NCBI GenBank assembly: GCA_963667815.1
Contig: OY764021.1
Direction: 5' to 3' (one strand)
Source: Saccharicrinis sp963667815
GTDB taxonomy: Bacteria; Bacteroidota; Bacteroidia; Bacteroidales; Marinilabiliaceae
Length of the DNA stretch: 64,000 nt
Shown here one piece after another: positions 44,768 through 52,900 of this stretch (its first letter is position 1; each line of letters starts with the position of its first letter). The notes beneath the pieces were generated by a model. That model saw nothing but the letters and a program-made list of their open reading frames with translations. It did no database searches and was not told the DNA's origin. The position numbers and the translations under genes were made by a program.

Positions 44768-45926
44768 AGGTCAATCATTCAGTGGAGTTCTCAAGTATAT
44801 GGATTTTAAAGTTAAACAAGGAGTAGGTGAAATGTTAGATTCTAATTTGATTGCAATTGAATCAGTAAAATCTATGGCGAAGGAGTTTAATATAATTAGT
44901 AGTTTGAGATCCATAAAAAATATGGTATATCATGCATCTTTGAGTATACAGAAAGATGAAGGTCTTTCTAACCAGAAATTTTATGAGTTAGGAACGGATT
45001 ATAAAAATGGTATGGGGTTTAAAGATTCCCAGTTTGTAATTTATCGTCATGTAGACCGTGATCATCCTCATATCCATATTATCGCTAATAGAGTGGATAT
45101 GAGTGGAAAGGTTGTTAGTGATAAATGGGATTATAAAAGGAGTGAAAAATTAGTTCGAGAACTTGAGAAAAAATATGGACTTAAGCCTGTTGTAAGCTCA
45201 AAGGAGGTTATGGAATCGTCATTATCAAAAGGGCAAGTTGGTAAATATAAAAGAACAGGAGAGGTTCCAATAAAGACTCAACTTCAAATTATTGCGAAAG
45301 ATGCATTGAATAATGCAAAAAACCTTACTGAATTTGAACAAATAATGGCCAAAGGTGGGGCAGAGGTGAAAGTTCATTATAATTCAAAAGGTAATTCTTA
45401 TGGAATAAGCTTTATGTTGGAGAATGTAACTTTTAAAGGATCTTCTTTGGGTAAAGGATATTCGATAAATAAGATCAATGAACAATTAAGTATAAATTAT
45501 GAAAGAAATAAATGTAATAGCCAAAGCCAAGGTGGAGGAAAGAGCCAGAATATTGGACGAACAGATTCTTCGAATTCAGCAGACCAATATCTCAAATATT
45601 CAAGAATTGAAAACCGAGTTGAGCCCGATAACAAAGGAACTCACATCACTAATATCGGATATAAGGTTGCAGGCTCTGGATCTTCAGGACAAACAGCTGA
45701 GAATTTCTCAAACCAACCTTACGCTGAAGGAACTAAGCAAACCTCTGGAGGAAAAACTCAAGGAAATGAAGCAACTAAACCTATATTTCAATCTGAAGGT
45801 ATTCATGTTAGCGATCTCATCGGCAATATTGGCCAGTTTGGTAGCAGTAATAGTAATAACAATGATGAAATAGATAAGAAGAACAAAAAGATACGTAAGC
45901 GTAAAATACGAAGACCTAGGCCTTAA
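44748..45926 (+). CDS. MobA-type relaxase
   Basis: The product is 392 residues. The relaxase domain (about 1-250) contains the metal-binding motif HVDRDHPHIHI, with His101, His106, His108 and His110 in the usual pattern; MVYHASLSIQKDEGL is the earlier beta strand. The catalytic tyrosine is probably one near the N-terminus (such as in GVLKYMDFK). The C-terminal 135 residues are low-complexity, rich in Gly, Ser, Asn and Gln, ending with a basic KKIRKRKIRRPRP tail. That part coincides with a second reading frame encoding another protein (45499-45873). It nicks oriT and leads DNA transfer using conjugation machinery from elsewhere; no type IV secretion genes are in the window. Confidence 0.9.
   Translation: MIAKQIKGQSFSGVLKYMDFKVKQGVGEMLDSNLIAIESVKSMAKEFNIISSLRSIKNMVYHASLSIQKDEGLSNQKFYELGTDYKNGMGFKDSQFVIYRHVDRDHPHIHIIANRVDMSGKVVSDKWDYKRSEKLVRELEKKYGLKPVVSSKEVMESSLSKGQVGKYKRTGEVPIKTQLQIIAKDALNNAKNLTEFEQIMAKGGAEVKVHYNSKGNSYGISFMLENVTFKGSSLGKGYSINKINEQLSINYERNKCNSQSQGGGKSQNIGRTDSSNSADQYLKYSRIENRVEPDNKGTHITNIGYKVAGSGSSGQTAENFSNQPYAEGTKQTSGGKTQGNEATKPIFQSEGIHVSDLIGNIGQFGSSNSNNNDEIDKKNKKIRKRKIRRPRP
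45499..45873 (+). CDS. Overprinted coiled-coil membrane protein nested in the relaxase gene (MobB-like)
   Basis: The product is 124 residues, wholly inside the relaxase gene in another frame. It starts MKEINVIAKAKVEERARIL, has a long amphipathic coiled coil (about 10-90; leucine/isoleucine heptads such as ISNIQELKTEL and LEEKLKEMKQL) and a C-terminal membrane helix (KVFMLAISSAILASLVAVIVI) ending TMMK. The relaxase frame over the same bases is low-complexity, suggesting the nested frame is the one under protein selection. RSF1010 MobB and ColE1 MobB are known proteins encoded inside relaxase genes, and RSF1010 MobB is membrane-associated. Homology to them is not claimed; the analogy is structural. 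Confidence 0.65.
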   Translation: MKEINVIAKAKVEERARILDEQILRIQQTNISNIQELKTELSPITKELTSLISDIRLQALDLQDKQLRISQTNLTLKELSKPLEEKLKEMKQLNLYFNLKVFMLAISSAILASLVAVIVITMMK

Positions 45927-45933
45927 AATACAA

Positions 45934-45959
45934 AAAGGTGAATGCGCAAATCCACCTTT
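45934..45959 (+). terminator. Short hairpin after the relaxase gene
   Basis: AAAGGTG pairs with CACCTTT around a 12-base loop, seven bases past the relaxase stop. It is a weak terminator candidate between mob and primase genes. Confidence 0.4.
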
Positions 45960-45994
45960 ATAATCTTAATTAATAAGACTTAATATTTTTTTTA

Positions 45995-48676
45995 ATGTAC
46001 AACAAAGATAATGAATTTCTTGATAATTCAAGAGATAATGGAATTAGTATGATTAATTCTAAGCCAGAAATGCAACTAAAAATTATTCAACACTTCTTGC
46101 CACAAGCAGAACTTAACAAAGCATTCAAGACTCATGAAGAGAAAACACCTTCTTCAAGGTTGAAATTAGATGGTACCAAATACTGGTTGAAAAACTTTGG
46201 CGCTGGGAAAAAGGCAGTTGATTGGCTCAATATAACGCAAGAAAAGCTTGCTTGTGACACCCGGGAAGCCTTGGATTATATAAACAGACATATTATAATT
46301 CGTATAAATCCTTCTCCAAATACAGAAAGCTCTTATTCTCCTTTTGAGAGGAGATTGTTTGCTATTAAAAACAATCAAACAAAGAGGGCAAAAGAGTATT
46401 TGGCAGGCAGGTGTATTGAAGTCGACAAATTACCACAAGGATGTTTTTATCAATCGAAAAAAATAGATGGAACTTATGAAATTGTTTTTATTGATAGTCA
46501 AGAGCAGTTGATTAATATTCGTGCCTTGGGTCATGAAAAAGGTGAATACTATAACAATGGGAAGCTTAATAATGCATTATACGATAAGCTTTATAAACCT
46601 GAAGAGGAATTGGTGTTTTTAACGGAAGGTTGCATTAACGCTCTTTCTATACATGAACACTCAGTTTTGGCCTTTTTTAGCGCAGAAAACTTATTTACAG
46701 ACTACAAAAAGCTTAAGCCTTATCTTGATGGAAAAACCGTTGTGCTAGCCTTTGATAATGATGATGCTGGTAATAAACTCAATGACCGGATTCTTTCGCT
46801 AATGCTCAAGTATGAGTTCAATATAAAAGTTATTTTCCAGTTAAACACTCCAGAAAAGAAGGATCTGAATAACCTATTAGAGGAAGGGATATTAAACGAT
46901 CTTTTGGAATCAAATGAAAGTTATATACAGTTATTCCCTAAACTGTTGGAGAACTCACAAAATATCGAAGAAGACATTGTTCGAAGAGGGTTTTATAAAA
47001 AAGACCACTGCTACTATATGGCTAAGAGCAATAGTAATAGATCTTCTCATAGGAGGGTGTCTAATTTTATTATGGAAGTTTCATATTTCTTACCAAAGGG
47101 AAGCGATGATTCCAGTCGTGTATTTTACCTACAAAATGTAGATGGCGAATCACAAGTGATTTGTATTCGTACTAAAAAATTAAAACTTTCAGAGTTTAAT
47201 ACTGCAATTGGGCATTATGGTAATTTCTGGTTTAAAGGACGTCAAAATGACTTGATTGATATTCTTGAAGATGAGTTTCGTTTTTTAAAGGTCGCACATG
47301 AAATCAATGTAAATGGACAACAGGAAGGTATAGATATTTATGCTATGTCAAATGGAGTTATTGACAAAGGTGTATTTAGGGAGGCAAATAAGTATGGAAT
47401 GGTTGATATCCAAAATAAAACATATTTACTTCCGGCCTACTCTTCGTTTAATAAGTATTCTGGATTATTTGATGATGATAGGAATATATATTATCAGAAA
47501 GGTGAGGCAAATTTTTCCAAATGGAGTAGTTTATTCTATAAAGCCCATAACAAAAATAGTATGATTGGTATATCATATACCATTGCATGTGTTTTTAGGG
47601 ATATCATCTTTCGGAAATTAAGGTTCTTTCCGTTTTTATATTTATTTGGAGATCAGGGTTCTGGTAAGACTACTTTTGCCAATTGTATGTTAAAGCTTTT
47701 TTATAGGGACTATGATGGTATTTCAATAGAAGGTGCATCAACGACAAAGGCAATTGCACGATCTGTTCATAATTTCCGTAACGGTTTAGTATTTCTAAAA
47801 GAATTTACAAATAATATTGAACCTGAACTTACCGGTTTGATGAAAACCGGTTATGATGGATCGGGTCACTCAAGAGCCACATATGACAATAGTACCAGAA
47901 CTCATTCAACTAAATTTAATTCGGGTCTGGTTGTAGATAGTAATGTAATGCCTCATGTATCATCTTTACATAGCAGGTTTATTTTATTGATATTTGGTAC
48001 AGACATCTTTACACTTGAGCAAAGTAATGCCATTGAAGAACTAGAGCAATTGTTTGAAAGTGGGTTTGGTAAGGTGTTGCAAGAGATAATAAGTTATCGC
48101 TCATATTTTGAAAGAAAATTTCCTGGTGTTTTCGAGGAGGTAAAGAAGGAGCTTAACGAAAATTCTGAGTTTCTGAATGTTTCAGCAAGATCAAAAGCTC
48201 ACTTAGCCTTATTGTTATCTGTATATAAGGTGTTAAACAGTAAGCTTAATTTTCCTTTTGTATATATAGATTTATACAATTACGCCAAAGAGGTAATTGT
48301 TGAGCAGGACAATGACGTAACAAATTCAAGTAGGATCAATAGATATTGGGAAATATTGGATAACCTCAAAGCACAAGGTGAATTAATAGAAGGGGTGCAT
48401 TACAGATTTGCATCCAGAAATAAAGGACAAACTTATCTTGCATTAAGCCTCCACCTTATTCATCCTATATATAGAAAAAATATTAAGTCTTTTGAAGGTG
48501 AGGATATTGCATATAAAGATCTTCAAAAGCTCATTGTAAATGATCCAGCCTTTATACCATCCTGGATGTCGAAGGGAGGAGATGCCATTAATGTTAAATT
48601 TTCTGGTAGTACGCAAAGTGCATACGCATTTGATATAAACAACGTAAAACTCAATATAGAATTATGGCAAAAATAA
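45995..48676 (+). CDS. Toprim primase-helicase of the mobilisable element
   Basis: The product is 893 residues. A toprim domain is visible around residues 200-300: VFLTEGCINALSIHEHSVLAFF with its glutamate, and VVLAFDNDDAGNKLNDRI with the DND acidic motif. A P-loop helicase-like ATPase domain follows, with Walker A LFGDQGSGKTTF at about 550-561, then FLKEFTNNIEPELTGLMKTGYDG and FNSGLVVDSNVMPHVSSL with a closing RFILLIF. Large toprim-ATPase proteins of this kind replicate mobile elements or convert transferred single strands. The last 13 bases overlap the ParA gene. Confidence 0.8.
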   Translation: MYNKDNEFLDNSRDNGISMINSKPEMQLKIIQHFLPQAELNKAFKTHEEKTPSSRLKLDGTKYWLKNFGAGKKAVDWLNITQEKLACDTREALDYINRHIIIRINPSPNTESSYSPFERRLFAIKNNQTKRAKEYLAGRCIEVDKLPQGCFYQSKKIDGTYEIVFIDSQEQLINIRALGHEKGEYYNNGKLNNALYDKLYKPEEELVFLTEGCINALSIHEHSVLAFFSAENLFTDYKKLKPYLDGKTVVLAFDNDDAGNKLNDRILSLMLKYEFNIKVIFQLNTPEKKDLNNLLEEGILNDLLESNESYIQLFPKLLENSQNIEEDIVRRGFYKKDHCYYMAKSNSNRSSHRRVSNFIMEVSYFLPKGSDDSSRVFYLQNVDGESQVICIRTKKLKLSEFNTAIGHYGNFWFKGRQNDLIDILEDEFRFLKVAHEINVNGQQEGIDIYAMSNGVIDKGVFREANKYGMVDIQNKTYLLPAYSSFNKYSGLFDDDRNIYYQKGEANFSKWSSLFYKAHNKNSMIGISYTIACVFRDIIFRKLRFFPFLYLFGDQGSGKTTFANCMLKLFYRDYDGISIEGASTTKAIARSVHNFRNGLVFLKEFTNNIEPELTGLMKTGYDGSGHSRATYDNSTRTHSTKFNSGLVVDSNVMPHVSSLHSRFILLIFGTDIFTLEQSNAIEELEQLFESGFGKVLQEIISYRSYFERKFPGVFEEVKKELNENSEFLNVSARSKAHLALLLSVYKVLNSKLNFPFVYIDLYNYAKEVIVEQDNDVTNSSRINRYWEILDNLKAQGELIEGVHYRFASRNKGQTYLALSLHLIHPIYRKNIKSFEGEDIAYKDLQKLIVNDPAFIPSWMSKGGDAINVKFSGSTQSAYAFDINNVKLNIELWQK

Positions 48677-49410
48677 TATCATTTATCAACCAGAAAGGAG
48701 GTGTAGGTAAAACTACCTCTGCCGTCAGTATTTCAGCAGCACTTAGTATTAAAAAGTATAATGTGTTATTAGTTGATCTAGACCCACAATGCAATGCTAG
48801 TAGTTCACTGGGTATCCGTGATTCAGAAGTAAATATTTATAAAGTATTTAAAGGAGAGTCAATAAAAATAGAACAGGTAAATGAACATCTCTTTGTGTTG
48901 CCTTCTTCAATAAATGTTTCCAGTCTGGAATATGAGTTGATCAATGAAGCTGGGAGGGAGCAGCTTTTAAATGAAATACTAGAGCCAATCAAGCAGAGTT
49001 TTGATTATATCATTTTGGATTGTTCACCAAATTTAGGACTTATAACTATTAATGCGCTTGTTGCAAGCAACTATTTTATTACAGTATTATTGCCACACCA
49101 CTTAAGTATAGATGGGCTTTCTAGTCTTTTGGAAGTTACTGATAAAGTAACCAGAAGAATCAATAATAATCTGAAGTCTGGAGGGTATATTCTTAATCAA
49201 TTTAGCAATCGTAAGATCTTGCATCAGCAAACGGCAGATGTGTTAAAGAAACACTTTGGAGATGGGCTTTTTAAAACTACGATTCGTGAAAATATAGCGT
49301 TGGCAGAAGCTCCTAGTGTCGATAAATCCATATTTGATTATGCTCCAAATTCAAATGGAGCAAAGGATTTTATGTCATTGACAGAAGAAATAATTCAAAA
49401 ACTTAAATAA
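48664..49410 (+). CDS. ParA/Soj-family partition ATPase
   Basis: The product is 248 residues. The deviant Walker A motif KGGVGKTT is at residues 11-18, Walker A' is LLVDLDPQCNASSSLG and Walker B is YIILDCSPNLGL. The absence of an N-terminal HTH makes it a small (type Ib or chromosomal-like) ParA. It overlaps the primase gene by 13 bp and is followed six bases later by its probable DNA-binding partner. It should stabilise the circular form of the element or aid its transfer. Confidence 0.93.
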   Translation: MAKIISFINQKGGVGKTTSAVSISAALSIKKYNVLLVDLDPQCNASSSLGIRDSEVNIYKVFKGESIKIEQVNEHLFVLPSSINVSSLEYELINEAGREQLLNEILEPIKQSFDYIILDCSPNLGLITINALVASNYFITVLLPHHLSIDGLSSLLEVTDKVTRRINNNLKSGGYILNQFSNRKILHQQTADVLKKHFGDGLFKTTIRENIALAEAPSVDKSIFDYAPNSNGAKDFMSLTEEIIQKLK

Positions 49411-49416
49411 ATAACT

Positions 49417-49689
49417 ATGAAAAAACAATTTACAGGTGGACTTGATAGTTTGATTCAAAACTCAAAAAATAATATAAAAGCAGAAAAAGAAGCTGATAAA
49501 GAAAAAAGTAGAACTGAAACTCAGAAAGCAACATACTATTTTAATTCCAATGATCTGGATTCGATTAAGGCAATCGCATATTTTGAAAGGCGTCCAATTG
49601 GCGAATTGATTGGCGAATTGATGAAAAAATACATAAAAAAATATCCAGACCTGGATAAAGTTCAAAGACTGTATCAATCAAAGGTGTGA
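49417..49689 (+). CDS. Small ribbon-helix-helix-like partner of ParA
   Basis: The product is 90 residues. The first 40 are unstructured and charged (GLDSLIQNSKNN, EKEADKEKSRTE), suitable as a ParA-stimulating tail. The C-terminal half (KATYYFNSNDLDSIKAIAYFERRPIGELIGELMKK in sequence) reads as strand-helix-helix, typical of small ParA-associated centromere binders. Its gene directly follows parA and directly precedes a phased repeat region that could be its binding site. The assignment is by position and predicted fold. Confidence 0.7.
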   Translation: MKKQFTGGLDSLIQNSKNNIKAEKEADKEKSRTETQKATYYFNSNDLDSIKAIAYFERRPIGELIGELMKKYIKKYPDLDKVQRLYQSKV

Positions 49690-49796
49690 TACTATTTTTT
49701 AATACCATACTAGCCATACCTAACATATCTACTGGTAATGCGATAAACATAATTTATATAGTTCTATATGAATTAGTACGTTTATATTGTATACCT

Positions 49797-49867
49797 GTAA
49801 ACTATCTATTGTAATCTATTGATATTCTATCGTATATATGGTTTACATAGCGTTTACGCTGGTTTAC
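49797..49867. promoter_or_regulatory. Helically phased repeat boxes downstream of parA: candidate centromere (parS)
   Basis: ATCTATTG occurs at 49804-49811 and 49814-49821, with the variant TTCTATCG at 49825-49832. GTTTAC occurs at 49841-49846, 49852-49857 and 49862-49867, plus an inverted copy at 49797-49802. Spacings of 10, 11, 11 and 10 bp match one helical turn, as in centromeres bound by ribbon-helix-helix partition proteins. Confidence 0.55.
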
Positions 49868-49937
49868 AAATAAAATTAATTGTCTGATTTTTAAATTATA
49901 TAAGTTTACTTTTTTTCTTTATGAGTAATTTTTAATA

Positions 49938-49965
49938 AACAAGGATGTCTAATGACATCCTTGTT
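49938..49965. terminator. Bidirectional terminator between the partition genes and the C10 peptidase gene
   Basis: AACAAGGATGTC and GACATCCTTGTT are perfect 12-bp arms around TAAT. T-rich sequence follows on the + strand and a run of A (T on the minus strand) precedes it, so it can serve both the par genes and the convergent peptidase gene ending at 49983. Confidence 0.85.
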
Positions 49966-49982
49966 TTATGATTGGAATGTTT

Positions 49983-52900
49983 TTACTCTTTGATTACCTT
50001 TTTAACAACTACTTCATAATTACTTTCTATTGAAATTAAATACAAACCGGAGCCGAAATTAGAAAGGTTAATACTATAATTATCAGCTGGAGATAATGAA
50101 GTTAAAGCATCAATAAAAAGTATTCTTCCCGAATAATCCATTAACTTAATAATTATCGAATTGTCTATTTTGCTAGACGGTACTATATATACTTCATTTT
50201 TAGTTGGATTAGGATAGATAGCAAAATTATTAATTGTTGTATTTATAATATTTGTTGCATAATCAGATTTAGCTATGATATTCATACTTAATCCATACCA
50301 TGAACCTAAATAGAAATTACCAACTTGATCATGTACTGCAAATCCAGAATAAGGTAATCCATCAGTTGAATAATGCACATAATATTGTCTTGTTGTACCA
50401 TAAAAATATTCACCAGACCTTGTTACCATAAAGGTTTGATCGTGTTCAATTCCCATACAAGTTGCCCATGCATCTAAATCTTCTATTGCTGTTAAATCAT
50501 TCCAATCTGCTATGGTATAATTATCACCAAATTCAGTTATGACCATCTGGTTTAAATCACTTGTTTCAGAATAGCGATTTTCTGTAATTGAAAGGTTATC
50601 ACAATTATTTTGAATAGAAAGCTCAGTTATCTCAGATTCAGATAATGCATAATTATAAATACTTATATCATCAATAGTACCTTCAAAACTTCTATATAAA
50701 GGTTCTCCGTCTATACCTTGATCATCACCGATGTGCATTCCTAATGTGTTTTTATCTAATGACATTAACATATTTTCAGAATAATTTATTTCATTATTAA
50801 TGTACAAATAGCCCATAGCAGAGTTATCATTATAAATTGACACAATATGATACCATACATCTAAATCTAGTGAAGTAGTGGATGTTAAAAATAAATGTTT
50901 ACTGTCATTGTCACTATTGTATTTACCTGTAATAAAGCCATTTTCATCAATATATATTTGATAAGGGTCATAAGGTGGATTTGTACCTGAACCAGCATTT
51001 GAAATTATATATCCTCGTTTTCCAGACTCAGGATAGGATGATATTTTTAACCATAGAGAGATAGAAATACTACTTGGATATAAATTCTCATTAAATGGAA
51101 CATCTATATAATCATTAACTCCATCAAAAGAATAGGCTGCATTTTCATTTCCAAATCTATCTGTAGTTAAAGTTGCTCCATTTACAGTTCCGTCATTTCC
51201 ATTACCACTTTCATCATTAGCATTACCATTAAAAGGATAGTATGCGATCAATCCTTCATTAATATTTATTGAGCCTTCTGAAATCGTTACTGAATTTGAA
51301 TTGGTAATTGCCCCATAAAGAGGTTCAATTAAGTCATTTCCATCCTGAGGTTGAACAGTTGCATACCATTCTTCTCCAACTTGAGTATAAGTATTATTTA
51401 CTATTAATTGGTCATTTAATGAAGACTGTAGAGTACCATCCTTATACCATCTTATAAGATCTCCAGATTGATAACTGCCTCCTCCGTCGTCAGGATCCTG
51501 ACATAAATAATACAATTCCAGATCATCATCTGTTGTTGGCAGTTCCGGAACAAGATCAATACTTGTAACTATTGGCATTTCATTGATATTCAATATTTCT
51601 AACTGAAAATATTGTTCAAATGTAGCTCCATAACTATCGGTAGCTGTAACAACCACCTCCATTGTTGGGAATAATTCGTAATCCAAAGCTTTCTCAAGAA
51701 CCAATTGATTATCGCTGTTTATTGAGAAATAATCGTTATCAACAATTAAGGTATGAGTATCTCCTTCATCAGGATCAATAACGGTGAAGGATGCCATTAT
51801 TTCTCCTACTCCCCAATCTTCAGGGAAAGAGCTTCTTGATATTGAAATTGAAGTTGGATTATTATTACTAGTTCCTTTTTCTACAATAATGAAGTTTTCT
51901 TTTATAAGTAATTTGTCTCCTAAATTATTTTTGACAATAAGACTAACAGTATAACTTCCTTCAGAATTGTAGGTGTGATTTGGGTTTTGATCAGTGCTTG
52001 TATAACCATCACCAAAGTTCCAATTCCAGGAAGTTATTGGGTAATCAGATGTGGTTAAGTCCGTAAATGATACAATTAAAGGACTAGTCCCGCTTTTTAT
52101 ATTGGTATCAAAATCAACATCAAAACTTACAGTAGATATGTATTGAGTTTTAGTTTCAGTGGAAGAAAGTATTCCATCACTTACGGTTAAAGATATAGTA
52201 TAGTCTCCAATATTATTATATGTGTATTGAGGATTCTGGTTAGTATCATCAATTATTCCATCTCCATTGAAATCCCATTGCCAACTTGTTATGGTAGTGT
52301 TTTGTGAAACAGATAAGTCACTGAAGTCTACTGAAAATGGAATTGTTCCAGTTGTATTGCTGGCAATGAAGTTCGCAGTAATTGATTTAGATTCAATTAC
52401 AGCAATTTCAACTTGGTCACTATTATTTATTAAGTTATCGTCTGTGAAATTTAATATTTCTAACAACAAAGTGTATGTTTCTTCTCCAAGGTCAGAGGTG
52501 CTAAAAGAAGCACTTGGTGTTATATAACCATTTGATGGTATTATTTCTGAGCCATTTATTTGCTGGATGGTTGTTCCTTGTGGATTTATTAATTTCCATG
52601 TATAATTAATAGATTCTGAAGAATTACTAATATTATTAATCTGTGCATTTGTATTAATTATATCTCCTTTTTCGTATTGGGTGTTGCTGGCTGGTTGTAT
52701 AATATCAACCACCAAATCTTTATCATCTGCGAGAATAGATGCATTAATAATCTTATAGAATTTATATCCACTATTTCCACTAAACTCGATCCAACCTTCA
52801 TAATCTCCATCTATATCATCTGGGTATGTTATAGAATATTTTTGCTTCTGGGAGTTTATTTCCGCATCATGTACCATCCAAGAAGAAATTAATTCTCCAT

